Assembly (NCBI GenBank): GCA_000729835.1
Contig: JFHB01000269.1
Coordinates: 1 to 36,342, forward strand
Direction of reading: 5' to 3'
DNA length: 36,342 nt
Source of the DNA: Atkinsonella hypoxylon
Taxonomy: Eukaryota > Ascomycota > Sordariomycetes > Hypocreales > Clavicipitaceae
A model generated the notes under the pieces. The model worked only from the letters and a program-made list of their open reading frames with translations. It had not been told where the DNA came from and did not search any database. A program made the translations under genes and the position numbers. Below are positions 10,905 to 22,307 of the stretch, piece by piece (position 1 is the first letter of the stretch; each line of letters starts with the position of its first letter).

Positions 10905-13900
10905 CTTAAGCTGCTATAAGCTAGCATAAGTCCCCTGTAGATGCCTATAACGTTCTAGTTAGGCAATATTCGTAGAGTGCTGAAATACAACGTAGTACGC
11001 TATATGCTAGTTATTATAACTTATCGTTTTCGAACTATAAGGGATCTTTAGAGGCCTTTAATGCTGAATTTAATAATTTACTAGCTAGATTATAGCTCTA
11101 TAGTGTAGCTATCAATCCTATTAACTAGGTAAATCATTATATTAATGCTTTAAAGAAGACCTTCTCTAGCTGGGCTAAAAGGCAGCGATATTCTATTAGA
11201 GCTGCTAGAGCACAAGGTCTATCTGTAAAAATGCTGAATTTACAGTTCCTTATAGCTAACTTATTAGAAGAATAAAGAGATAAAAGCTCCTCTATATCTA
11301 AGGCTCTTAGTTATAAAGCTTCTAATTCTAATAGTTCTAATAATAATAAAGCTAACTAAGGAAAGAATCCTCCTAATTAGAAGAAGAATTCCGATTCTAA
11401 TTCTAAAGATTCTAATGCCTCTAAAGAAAAAGATATAGACAAAGCCTCTAAGAATAAGAAGAAGTAGAAGGGCCGAAGAAGAAGTAACAAAAACTCTAGG
11501 AATAAGGATAGAGAAGCTGCTTTTGCTATAGGTTGCTATAACCTATCTACTAGCAACTAGGATACTATAGATTCCAATAGTGAATCTAGCAGTTCTAGTA
11601 GTAATGATTCTTACGATTTAGATACAGAATCCACTACTAGTGATACTAGTACTACTAGTAATAATACCCCTTCTTTTAACTATTTTAATGGAATAATTAA
11701 AAACTCCTTACTATATAATATAGGTTCTACCTGTTATATAGTTAACAATAAAGCATTTTTTAGGACTTTTAAGCCTATAAAAAAGGGTAAAACTGCGCCT
11801 ATTGCTACTGGAGAAGGTTCTATTTATCCTAAAGGACAGAGAACTGCTGTATTCTAGGTACTAGTTAGTATAAATCCAGCTAAATACAGGCCTTTAGCTC
11901 TAAAGGATACTCTATATTGCCTAGGTTTAGATACTAACCTAATTAGTGGTCTAAAGCACTATTTAATAGGGGGCACTCTCCTTAGAAATTAGCTATTTCT
12001 AGCTAATAGAAGCTGCTGTAGGCTTCTAAATCCCAAAAAGTATAGTTTCTTCTTACAGCTTAAGGGGCAAGAGACCCCTAAAGTGTATAAAAACTACGCT
12101 AATCTCTCTTATATAGGATTTCTAGCTAGCAATAGTTATAATAGCGGTTATAATGCTAGTTATTCTATAGAGGTTTAAATCCCTTAACAGCCTAGTTTTA
12201 ATCTAGAGGAATATAGCTAAATTAAGGAATTATCTAATTTTAAAGAAGAAGATAATACTAATAACAATGCTATAGAGCTATTAGCCTTAGTTCCTAAACG
12301 GGCTCCTAGTTAGATTCCTTCTAATAACGGGGATTTAGAAGGTCTAAATCCTAAGTTGCTGGATATTAGAGGAAATAGCTGTCTAGATCCCTTAAACGAG
12401 GCCTGTAGTTCTTAAGAGATCTAGCAAGATAGAGAGCAATAGGAAGCTAGCTCTAATAATAATTCTAGTAGTAATTCTCCTATTACTGCTTCTTCTTCCT
12501 ATAAGAAGCTCCTAGAATTAGCTGCTACTTAGCACGTTAGATTAGGGCATATAGGACTCCCTTTACTAAAGAAGACTGCTTTTATTACTAAAGGTATTCC
12601 TAATTTTACAAAAATCAAGGAAAAGGATTTTAACTGCCTAGCTTGCAACTAAGCTAAAGCTGTTAGAAGACCTAGTAAGTATACTATTCCTAACCCCCCT
12701 AGATGTTTAGATATTATAGAGGGAGATACTGTTAAAATAGAGCCTATACTGCACAATAAGAGGCCTCTAGTTCTTTTTCTAATTAATAGAAAATTACAGT
12801 ATAAGTAGTCTTTTAATCTAGCTAATAAAGAGAGTTCTACTCTCTATAGCTGTATTAAAGGCTTCTTTAAGGAATTAAAAAACTAGTATAACTGCTACTC
12901 TAAATACCTTTATTTTAATAGTAGTATAGAAATTAATACTAAGTTGCAAGCTTAGCTATCTTCTAAGGGTATTTGCTTTAGCACCTCTTGCCTCTATATT
13001 TACAAACAGAATAGGCTAATAGAGAGAGCTATAAGGGTACTTCTAGACCGTTTGCGTGCTACCCTACAGTAGTTACAATTACCTCTGTATCTATAGTCTT
13101 ATATCCTTCCTGCTATAGTGGATTTAGTTAATACTACTGCGAATAGTACTAAACTACTAAGTTCTAAACAGCTATATCTAGCTAATTTAGAGCCTTCTAG
13201 GACCTATAAGCCTAATTTTACTAAAATAAGGGCTATAGGCTTCTATTGCGAAGTTCTAATTCCTTTAGAACAACGATCTAGGTTGTAGAAGCTAGCTAAA
13301 AGAACTATTCCTAGTAGACTTTTAGCTACGCTAGGTTCTAATGTATATCTAATATACATCCCCTCTAAACAAGCTGTTATAAAGACTAGCTTTATTAAAA
13401 TTATAGAAGGAATAGGTCCTATTTTATAGGGCATCCCTAAGGTTCCTATTAGTTCTATAGTGGATAATCCTTTAGAGGGAGAAATTAATAACTAGCAGCA
13501 ATTAGTGGATAATTATACTCCTAAGTATTCTTATTCTAGTTATCTAGATATACTAAATTATCCACTAGAACCTATAGATTAAGCTCTTCTACTAAGCAAC
13601 CCTATAGAAGCTGTAGAGGCCCCTAAAGCCCCTATATCTATAGAAGCCCCTTAGGCTAATATAGAACCTATAGAAGCTGAAGCTGATGCTAATGCTATAG
13701 ATTTAGATAGAGATATATTTTCCTTAATTAAGGATCTATGCTTTAAGGCTAGGACTAAAGCAGCTATTACTTCTAATAGTAAGGATGAACTTCCTAATAC
13801 GTAGAAGCAAGCCCTAAAAAGCTCTGCTAAGCAGCATTAGATAGAAGCTACCTATAGCGAATTTAAGCAGCTATTAGCTGCTGGAACCTTTAAATTTATA

Positions 13901-15692
13901 GGGAAAGACTAAGTACCTAAGGGCTGAAGAGTTCTAAAGAATAGGCTTGTTTATAGGCTTAAAAAGGATAAAGAAAATAATCCTATTAAATATAAGGCCT
14001 ACCTTATTGCTAAGGGATTTATGCAAATAGAAGGTTAAGACTATCTAGAGACCTTTGCTGCAACTAGTATTCCTTCTAGCTAGTGTATATTATTAGCTCT
14101 TGCAGCTTTTAATAACTAGGAAGTTAAGCAAATCGACTTTATAGAAGCGTTTTTAAATAGCAAGCTAAAGGAAGCTATTTATACGGAAATCCTAGATAGA
14201 TTCGTTAAATTTACAGAAGCAACGCCATTAGTAGCTAAGCTACTAAAAAGCTGTAATTATAAGCCCTCTAAAGAGCAAGTAATTAAGCTAGAAAAATCCC
14301 TCTATAGTCTAAAGTAAAGTCCTAGAGAATAGCAGCAAATTCTAATAGAATTACTTTAAAAGCATAGATTTAAACCTCTTATATTAGACCTAGCAGTCTT
14401 TTATAACCTAGCTACATCTACGTATATTGCTACTTACGTAGATAACTGTCTTCTAATTAGTCTAAATCTAAGCTATATTAACAAGCTAAAGAAGCTATTA
14501 CATAAAGCTTATCCAATAGAAGATAGAGGACTAGTAGAATTCTTTCTAGGTGTATAAATCACCTGTAATAGGTCTAAAAGGTCTATTAAAATCCACTAAT
14601 CTTAATACATCCTTAAAGCCCTAGAGAGATTTAAAATGCTAGATGCTAAGCCAGCTTCTATCCCTATACAGCTAGGAATTCTAAAGCAACTAGTTATAAA
14701 ACTTCTCTTAAAATCCGATTATAAGCTTTATTAGAGCATAATAGGCACTATAATGTACCTAATGTTGCTAACTAGGGCTGATATTGCCTTTTCTGTTTAG
14801 TGGCTATTAACCTTCCTAGCTAAGCCCTATATAGAGCACCTAAACGCCTCTAAGCACCTCCTAAGGTACTTAAGTGGTACTAGAAGCTTTACTATTATTT
14901 ATAAGCATTCTATACTACTAGGGTTCTCTTCTAAAGCTTCTAGCTCTAAAGAAGTACTTAAGACCCTCCTTGGTTATTGCAATAGCGATTTTGCTGGTAA
15001 TAAAACCTCTTCTAAATTAACCTATGCTTATCTATATAAGCTAGCTAGTGGACCTATTAGCTGGAAATCAAAGAAAGCTAGTACTATTGCTCTTTCTACA
15101 TTAGAAGCAGAATCTAATGTATTATCTAAAGCTATAAAGGAATTAGAGTAGCTCTACGGCCTTTTTAAGGAGATAAAGCTACCTTTAACCCCTTCTATTT
15201 CTATTAGGTGTAATAATTAAGGCGCTATAGTTACTGCTTACAACCTAACGTTATATAGTAGGACTAAGCACACCCTTTTGAAGTTTAACTACATTAGGGA
15301 AAAGATTCGTAAAGGTATAGCTAAGGTTAGTTATATTAATACAAATTAGATGCTAGCAGATAGCCTAACTAAGCCTCTTGCTATTTAAAAGCATTAACAA
15401 TTCATTAAGTTACTAGAGCTTTCTAGCTAGCTTATAAAAGCAATAAAAACACTTAAAAAATCGAAAAGCAACGAAAAAACAGTTAAAAATCGAAAACAAC
15501 AAAAACAATCAACAACAACTAGTTATATCTAACTATAACTACCCTGGAATTGCTGGAATTAGTTATGTTATTAGTTATGTTATTTAGTCCTGTTATTAGT
15601 ACTGTATTTCGTTGGTTGATTCTAACTTAGATATCCTTTAAAGGAGCTAAGTTGCTTGTAGAACTAGTTACTTCTCACATTTCTAGAGGGAG

Positions 15693-16400
15693 TGTTAAAA
15701 ATAAGCTACCCTGTATAGCCTATTTTTATGCTTGCTAGTTGCCTATTAGTTGCTCTATTACGTGACCCTAACTAGGTCTTGTTACGTTAATTTTTAGCAG
15801 AGATATCGTTGTTACTAGATGTAAACATCTAGATTTAACTAAGGCAAAGTTGCCTAACCTATAGTTAACTTTAACTGCGATTTTCTCTACAACTAGCAAT
15901 AGTAGAAATTCAAGAAGTATACTATTTGAAAGCTAAGAATTAGGGCTATTTAATAGTATAATTATTGGATAGAGTTGCTTATAAGGGTTGCTTGTTATTA
16001 GTGGAATTTGTTAAATTGTGCACATAGGCGTCTCGTTTGTATAGCCGTAAGTTAATTTTTTTGTTTTTATATAGTAAATCTTTTTGCGGAAATTATAAAG
16101 TAGCCTACAAGCCCCTTCTAGCGACTACAGCCCGCTAATATAGTTAGAGGGTCTATAAGGGACTAGAAAGATTCAAGATCCTACCCTCACTAACTTGTTC
16201 GTTACAGCGCTCTTAATATAAGATACCACTATTATTATAGTTATCTACTGCCTCTACGTGATCTATACTATACACTACAGCTTGATTTAGGCCGCTGCTG
16301 CTTCCACTACGTAATAATTGCTAGGAGCAATTACAGGTGCTAAATATAAGAGACCACTACCCTCTTCTATCTAGTCCTGTAATCCCTATTATTTTCAATA
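15693..16400 (+). repeat. Copia B 3' LTR (708 bp)
   Basis: Same length as 8027-8734 and very similar; the differences seen are mostly C/T or G/A. A purine run, AGAGGGAG, ends at 15692, where the polypurine tract of an LTR element should be. Confidence 0.92.
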
Positions 16401-17130
16401 AGTATAAGCTGCTTAAAATATTATTATATAAATAAAGAAGGTATAGAACCTTATATAGTAAAATGCAGTTAAAGCCTAAAAAGTATAAAAGAACTAAGCT
16501 AATTAGAAAAGAAAAGAAGTTAACTTTAATATAGGCAATAAAGTCTATATATAGAAGAAAGACTTTATAACTTTAGCTTTAACTACTTAACTTAATTCTT
16601 AATACACTAGTTTATAGTTAATAATTAAAAAGAGAGGTTATAGCTTTATCTTAAATATTCTAAACTAGTTTAAAGGGTCTCTATTGTTTTATATAGATAA
16701 GCTATAGAAGGCATTAATTAATCTATTACCTTAGTAGCTAATAATACTAAAGAAACTATAAGAAATTTAGAGCTAAATAGAATATAAAGTTAACTAGGTA
16801 TTAGCCTTTAGATTAAAGGGTTAAAATAAGACCTTAGAATATTAAGTTAATTAAAAAGGTTATAACTTAAATAATTAATAGTATTTACTAAGGAATTTAG
16901 CTAATATAGCGTTAGCTTTAGTTAAATTTTATAAGAAGTATCTAGATACTGCAGAACTACTAGTAAAACTATAAAAATAGTTAGTTATAGCTGCTAATAA
17001 TAAAGCTATAGTAAAACATAATAATAATAATATTACTACTAAGGATGCTATAATAAAGAGAAAAAGACCTATATAATATAGGTAAAACCTTTAATATTAT
17101 CTAATAATATTAGGTTTAGAAAAGGGTAGT
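16401..17130 (+). mobile_element. Gypsy G1, piece 3 (integrase C-terminus and chromodomain), RIP-degraded
   Basis: Resumes G1 after copia B. At about 16780-16960 the + strand reads, with stops, EYKVNQVLAFRL..., EYQVN.KGYN..., then a short helix region ending in KFYKKYLDT. This is the layout of the integrase-linked chromodomain of chromoviruses (E.V..IL..R..., YLVKWKGY...). A purine run AGAAAAGGGTAG ends near 17130, a candidate polypurine tract before a 3' LTR. Confidence 0.8.
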
Positions 17131-18000
17131 GTAATAGTTATAATCCCTTAGTATAATACCTTATTGTTATCTATTACCTTAATATTAAGGTATTCTAAGT
17201 TAGCTACTCTATAGGTGCTAGCTTAAGCTAGTAGAACCTTAGGTCTTCTTTAGTAAAACCTTAAACTATTATAGAATAATATTAAACTATTAGATACACT
17301 AAACGTAGCCCTACTTTAGGTTGTTAACTCTACTAGGGTCCGTTAATCTTGTAGCCCTTAGGCACCTATAGAGGCTTTACCTCCTTTTTCCTCCTTTTCC
17401 CTCCATCTTAGAGTCTTTGTTGATAGAGCCTAATAAGACTATTTGATCTTTCCCTTATGGCCGTGACAGCAGCAACACTAGTGCCACAAGTGGCTACAAC
17501 ACCAGCGATACTAACATCGCCAGCTTCATGCAACATCAGCTCTAACAGCTGTTACTAGCACAACTACTCTAATAGTAGCACAAAGGAACTTAGTTACAAC
17601 AACTAAGTGTAGGAAACAAGTAGGTGTAGTAGACTAGGATAGAATACAATAGGGGTAGGAATCTAGGAGCAAGGGTTATCTAGTCTGTTATGTTTCCTCT
17701 GTTATAAGGTTTTACACACACTAATATCTGCCCCTTCTATAGAGGCAGTGTAACGAATAACTTAGTATTACTCTGCATTCTCTTGCACTATAAGCTGTAG
17801 GATTTTTGGGTATCTAGCTATCCCCCTTCTTGTTTTTCCTTCTCTTCTTCTCTTTCTTTCTCTCTTAGAATTAGCTATATATAGGCCGCTTCCTCCCTTC
17901 TAAGTTAGAGGGATTAAGTAAGCAATTCACACTCTTCTACACACTAGAAGCTTCTTTATCTTCTTTCTCTTCTGTTATCTCTTCTATCTTCCACTTGATA
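17130..18000. other. Possible G1 3' LTR region, boundaries unresolved
   Basis: Starts TGTAATAG just after the candidate polypurine tract. It is less AT-rich at 17330-17790 and has a CT-rich stretch followed by TATATATAGG near 17820-17885, which looks like an LTR promoter. The matching 5' LTR lies outside the window and no target duplication can be seen, so this is an inference from position. Confidence 0.35.
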
Positions 18001-19615
18001 AAGAGAGAGTAAGCGTGAAAGAGCTACTAGCTTAAGTTATATAATAAAGAGAAAAAGAGAGTGCAACCTTCTTTTCTATATAATTAGTAGTAAGTATATT
18101 CTTAAGGATAGTATTATAATAGTTATATATATTTAGGAACTTATATATAAGAATAGTTTAGTAGGTAAACTAGCTAGTATAAAGAGGGATTAATATAAAC
18201 TTAACTGTAAAACCTTAGTTAGTAAGTTTCTATATCTTAGTAAAGTAATACTATAGATAAGGATACCTAGTAAAGAGGCTAGGATTCTAAATACAGCCTC
18301 TATACCTCTATATATACAGTTAGTATCCTCTCCCTTAGCTAAAACAACAGTTATATAAGCTCTTCTTATAAAGGTTATTATAATATAGTATATAAATATC
18401 TTTAAGGATATTGCTATTAAATAACTCTAAATTATTTAAGTTCCCTTATATAAAGAAACTATAGATATAGCAGTAATAAGGAACTATTAACGCTATAGAA
18501 GTAAGAGCAGTAAGAGGACTAGCACTAGCAATATAGCTATTAAAGTTCTAAATATATTCCTAATTAGTAAGGGAATAAACTATATATAAATAAAGAGGTA
18601 GTGTACTTTAGGTTAATAAAATAATATTTTATAGTTTTAATTAGTAAGCTACTTATAGTTAAATAAATTCGATTTAAAGGTAATAAAAAAGAGTTTTTTT
18701 ACATTAAAGGGAGCAGCAGTAGCTATATAGTAAAGTAAGGAATTTTAGGAAATAGCAATAGAATTATTTAGTTATAATATAGAGGTAAAATAAGATATAA
18801 AGGAGAAAGAAAAAGATAAAGAAAAGAGAAAAGAAATTATTTATTTTTATATTAAAAGCAGCTAAGAGCTAGCTACTAGTTTATTATATACTAAAAGAAT
18901 AATAATAATAATAACTGTTTATGCCCTACTAGCTACTAGTTTATTGTGCGCTAAGAGAATAACATTAATAATAACTGTTTACGCTTTATACCCTTAGCAA
19001 TACCCCTTATATATAAATAGGTTATACGCAACTAATAACTATTTGCAATAGCAATAGAGATAAGAGAGAGAAAGTGCCTCTTAGTTAACAAAAGAAATTG
19101 TTATATAATAGTTACTTTAAATATAGAGAACCTAGAGGTATAGGTAATTTATACGCTAGTAACACTAGCATTACAGCCTATATCTTTATAAGGATTAGCT
19201 TCTTTACGCTAAGTAGATAATTGCTAGCTATAGGCAGAAGCTTATAAGGCAGAGGTAGATAGAGGGTTAATAGACCCTAAAAGGGTACACTTAAGTAAAG
19301 AGGCGTAATAGTCCTAGTGTAGCGCAACTAATAGGTTAGCTAGTAAGGCAATAAAAGGCTGTTGCTAAAGTGCTATAAGCAATTAGAGAGAGAGGAGGTA
19401 GAGCAGAAGTCTGTTTATATATTAGCTCTATAACACTATATAAACTATAAATAGTGCGTTAGTGTAGCAACAGAACAGCTAGAGCTAAGTGCTTAAGCGT
19501 AAACGTTATGCCTCTATTTTTTACAAGTGGACAATAGAGGGAAATTAGCTACAATTTACAGTACCTACTAAAAACAATAAGGGGTATTATAGAGGCTAGG
19601 AGAAGAAGGAGGGTA
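18001..19615. other. AT-rich repeat relic, family not identified
   Basis: RIP-like sequence with stops in every frame. Stretches near 18190-18800 look as if they once coded for protein on the + strand, but no diagnostic motif is visible. It includes the tandem repeat at 18871-18990. A purine tract AGGAGAAGAAGGAGGG (about 19597-19612) directly precedes the LTR at 19616, so the right part is probably the 3' end of an LTR element. Confidence 0.4.
18871..18990. repeat. 60-bp tandem duplication
   Basis: Two units of 60 bp, 18871-18930 and 18931-18990, both begin AGCTACTAGTTTATT and share a TAATAATAACTGTTTA core. The second unit keeps GTGCGC where the first has ATATA, a transition-type difference. 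Confidence 0.8.
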
Positions 19616-19937
19616 TATTATAAACTTAAGCCTTAGGCTTAGGTCTTTTAGTAGAGAGAGAATAACAGAAGAGGGACAGTAACCTATATAGATAAAGGGA
19701 TAGAAGTAGGCTGCATTTATCTAGAGGTTAGCTAGACTTCGCTAAGTTCTAAAGAGAGAACCTTAGCTATAGAGCATATACTAAAAGGGGCTTCTAAGGG
19801 GAGGGACCTACCCCTAGATATATAGTATAGAGGCTTAGGGAGGCTTCTAGTCCCTTCTCCCTTTCCCTTTCCTCTCTATAATTATAGTTCTCATCATAGA
19901 CGCTAGTTAGCAACAGCCACTAGGCCAGTCTATTACA
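19616..19937 (+). repeat. LTR-C copy 1 (about 322 bp)
   Basis: Matches 31629-31951 over its full length. Start TATTATAAACTTAAGCC here corresponds to TGTTATGGACTTAAGCC there; the ends are CTATTACA and CTATTATA. A polypurine tract immediately upstream marks it as a 3' LTR, or a solo LTR in that context. No 5-bp target duplication is evident. Confidence 0.8.
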
Positions 19938-20213
19938 TATAAAGCGATTTTGCACAACTTTATTTATATATAGGTTACAGTACAAGCTATAACAATCTAT
20001 TAGGTTTAAGAATATCCGTTAATTTAACATATGGATTTAATAGTTACTAGATTATAAGTGTAATTTAGGCATTGTAAGTGCAGCAAAAACGCGTAGATTT
20101 AACAGCCTACGCTGCAGTTGCACTACAATAACAATAACGCGTACCTACACAATTACGCTACAACTACCTTTCTATGCCTTTAATTATAACTAGATTAACG
20201 AGTTATTTAGTAG
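19938..20213. other. Unassigned AT-rich spacer
   Basis: No gene or repeat boundary can be supported. It contains two ACGCGTA-type sites (near 20088 and 20136) and CGCTGCAGTTGCA, which survived mutation. Confidence 0.3.
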
Positions 20214-20535
20214 AATCTAGCTTGTCTTCTAACGATTAACAATTTTTTTAGAACAGCTAGAGCAGCTAATTTTCTTTGTAGAGGCGGCACTTATTACAGA
20301 ATAATTCTATAGATCTACAGGTTACTAGCATACGTAACCGTAACTATATATAAATAGTTAGAAGCAACACTTAGGTAGTTAGATTTAACTTAACAATTTA
20401 TTAATCACTTTATACTATATACAGATGCTCCTAAGAGAGACCTTTATGACACTTTTTATAATACCTTTTATGACCCGTTGAATCCGACATCCCATCTACG
20501 AATCCAACCCTACACGGTCGGATTCCCCCTTAACA
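20214..20535 (-). repeat. Repeat family R, copy 1
   Basis: About 320 bp, nearly collinear with 20564-20886. Read on the - strand it starts TGTTAAGGGGGAATCCGACC, like an LTR start. The left limit is the point where homology fades, so it is approximate. Confidence 0.65.
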
Positions 20536-20563
20536 AGTTTGGTTTAGAGTCGACAAATTAGTT

Positions 20564-20886
20564 AAATCTAGCTTATCTTCTAATAACTAACAATTTTTTT
20601 TAGAACAGCTAGAACAGCTAATTTTTTTATAGAGGTAGCACTTATTACGGGATAATCCTATAAATCTATAGGTTATTAGTATATATAACTACAACTATAT
20701 ATAAATAGTTAGAAGCAATACTTAAATAGTTAGATTTAACTTAATTAACAATTCATTATATTACACTTTAATTAGATGCTTAAGACTAAGACCTCTACGA
20801 CCTCTTATATGACCTATTTTATGAATCGTTAAATACGACAACCTAGTAACGAATCCAACCATCCAGTGTCGGATTCCCCTATAACA
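20564..20886 (-). repeat. Repeat family R, copy 2
   Basis: Follows copy 1 in the same orientation; the right ends are 351 bp apart. On the - strand it starts TGTTATAGGGGAATCCGAC. Shared blocks include AACTATATATAAATAGTTAG and TAGTTAGATTTAACTTAA. It may be a solo LTR pair or a tandem duplication. Confidence 0.65.
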
Positions 20887-20913
20887 ACTAGGTCAAAGAC
20901 CTAGTCCGTTACA
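20887..20913 (+). repeat. 27-bp remnant identical to the TRIM LTR 3' end
   Basis: The last 27 bases of the TRIM LTR, including the hairpin CTAGGTC-AAA-GACCTAG and the terminal CCGTTACA, are found here without the rest of the LTR. The remnant abuts the end of family R copy 2, so that element probably inserted into or truncated an older TRIM copy. Confidence 0.75.
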
Positions 20914-21283
20914 TATACTAGGTTTTCCTGCCTGAAGCACTAAGGGAATACTAGATACTAGCAATAAAAAGCTAGGCTAGAGTATTTAAATAAATAAATA
21001 TAGTTTGAAATATTTGCGTTAGCTAACTATAATCGGTCTCATGTACATTTTCTAGGGCTTGCAACCTTTTCAAGTTGGCCTAAAACCATCATCCTTAAGT
21101 TCTAGTCGAATACCTCCTGCAGTCTAAAATGTCCGCGTTAGCCGACGCCTTATTAAATATACTCTCGCTACCTATGCATCATTACACGAACACCCACTAT
21201 CTCCTATGACTTGGCTGGCGGATCCATAGAAAATGTCTCAGTGTCTTCTGAGACCCTGAAAAAGCGGATATTACAATACAATA
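20914..21283. other. Boundary of the gene island, no gene seen
   Basis: Base composition changes here from AT-saturated to mixed. No coding region is recognised. There is a small hairpin TCTCAG...CTGAGA near 21236-21253. Confidence 0.5.
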
Positions 21284-21559
21284 TAACCCCTGAATAATTT
21301 TACAAATCCACTTGTAGGGATAGGTTAAGCCAATTAGACATCAGCTTAGAAATTAGTAAATTAAAGAGTGGAGATAATAGATATACTTAGGGATAAATTA
21401 TGTAGAAAAATACGTCTCTGAGAGGTAGTGCTTAATCCCTATATATTCTCCTGTGCCTCCCTAATAGCGATAGCTCACGCGGTCTCCCTACACCAATTAC
21501 AGCTATTAGCGAGTACCTAAAAGTGGAGCTTGTAGATTTGTAAAATCATTCAGGGGTTG
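21284..21559. mobile_element. MITE-1, 276 bp, terminal inverted repeats, TA target duplication
   Basis: The left end TAACCCCTGAATAATTTT (CAACCCC before RIP) is the inverted copy of the right end, whose reverse complement is CAACCCCTGAATGATTTT. The inverted repeats run about 26-30 bp, to ACAAATC. Both ends are bordered by TA (21282-21283 and 21560-21561), the duplication made by Tc1/mariner-type transposases. No transposase gene is inside. Non-autonomous. Confidence 0.82.
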
Positions 21560-21734
21560 TATTATACGAGTCAGGTAGGATGTTCTAGAAGACTTGTTAT
21601 TGAAGGACAAAGGTCCCGCCTCTGGATAGAATTCTGTCTTAGTTTCTAATACCCCTGGAGTTGCTAATGATACCTAGTTGGTGCCGACCTCTGTACTCTC
21701 CGACTTTGTACCATGTTCAGGTTCGGCTCAAGGC

Positions 21735-22035
21735 AAGATAGGCGAGCGGCGTGTGAGCCACCTCTCCTAGCTATAAGCCACCCCAATTGGGTATAGCGCG
21801 GTAGGTCCTTGCGTTATGCTTACAAACGCTAATTGACTGGAACTTACTAAATAATCCGTTCTACTAGGTGAATTAGCGCCTAGTATTAATGTGGACCTAA
21901 TTGCCAATTCTGCCTAATTTCAGCCAATCAGAGCCCATTAAGCAATTGACAGGTTCACGGGCCACGTCCCGCGCTATACCCAATTAGGGTGGCTCGTAGC
22001 TAGGAGAGGTGGCTCACACGCCGCTCGCCTATCTT
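21735..22035. mobile_element. MITE-2, 301 bp, with 67-bp terminal inverted repeats
   Basis: Arms 21735-21801 and 21969-22035 are inverted copies with about three mismatches, all transitions. They start AAGATAGGCGAGCGGCGTG. The central 167 bp has no coding capacity. A transcript could fold into a long hairpin. The target duplication is not clear. It ends 272 bp before the P450 start codon, so it lies within or next to that promoter. Confidence 0.85.
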
Positions 22036-22307
22036 AGTACTGTACCTTGTTTAGGGACGAATGCAGGCTTAAGCTGAGATAAGCACTTGTTGAGATTTGA
22101 AGATGTAAGGGTTGAATTTTGTTATAATATCCAATGACCAGGCCCGCTTGATTAGCTCTTGCCATTTCTTGCTCAATCTGGTGTCAATGCGCTCTATTAC
22201 TAAACCAGCGCTCTATGATCAACACTTCATGAACTTCGTTTATTTTTTTCTGCGAAGACAATATCATGCGAGGATAAAGCAGCTTCGTTTTTCACAAGTT
22301 GTTTACG
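22036..22307 (+). promoter_or_regulatory. Presumed P450 promoter and 5' leader
   Basis: 272 bp between MITE-2 and the P450 start. No certain TATA box or factor site is identified. Called only from position. Confidence 0.35.

Larger units (their letters stand above)
9631..15430 (+). pseudogene. Copia B gag-pol polyprotein relic (split by the TRIM)
   Basis: Reads 5' to 3' as: gag (about 9660-11450, Ser/Lys-rich tail); protease with a YNIGSTCYIVNN-like site (DTGS in the family) near 11718; a GAG-pre-integrase HVRLGHIGLPLL motif near 12533; a CLACN zinc cysteine pair near 12640; reverse transcriptase with YKAYLIAKGF near 13990 and YVDN (YVDD in the family) near 14437; and RNase H with GYCNSDFAGN near 14975. 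In-frame stops are TAA/TAG at positions that fit former Gln or Trp codons. Gag is interrupted at 10378-10904 by another element. Confidence 0.88.
8027..16400 (+). mobile_element. Copia B: complete Ty1/copia LTR retrotransposon carrying an internal TRIM
   Basis: An 8.4-kb element with 708-bp LTRs at 8027-8734 and 15693-16400, flanked by target duplication AGTAT (8022-8026 and 16401-16405). LTR ends are inverted repeats TGTTAAAAATA / TATTTTCAATA, both explained by TGTTGAAAATA plus transitions. Internal order is leader, gag, protease, integrase, reverse transcriptase, RNase H. It is less decayed than copia A: long stretches of pol read cleanly except for TAA/TAG stops. It lies inside gypsy G1 between integrase and chromodomain. 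Confidence 0.93.

Noticed and set aside
10642..10929. A 95-codon open frame across the TRIM
   Set aside because: It runs from the TRIM middle through its 3' LTR into copia B, has no motif, and exists only because this DNA is less AT-rich than its surroundings.
13243..13434. Minus-strand open frame in copia B integrase region
   Set aside because: It is antisense to the pol relic and has no motif.
22299..22307. Upstream extension of the P450 start
   Set aside because: The codon at 22299 is TTG. The first ATG in frame is 22308 and gives a normal N-terminal anchor.
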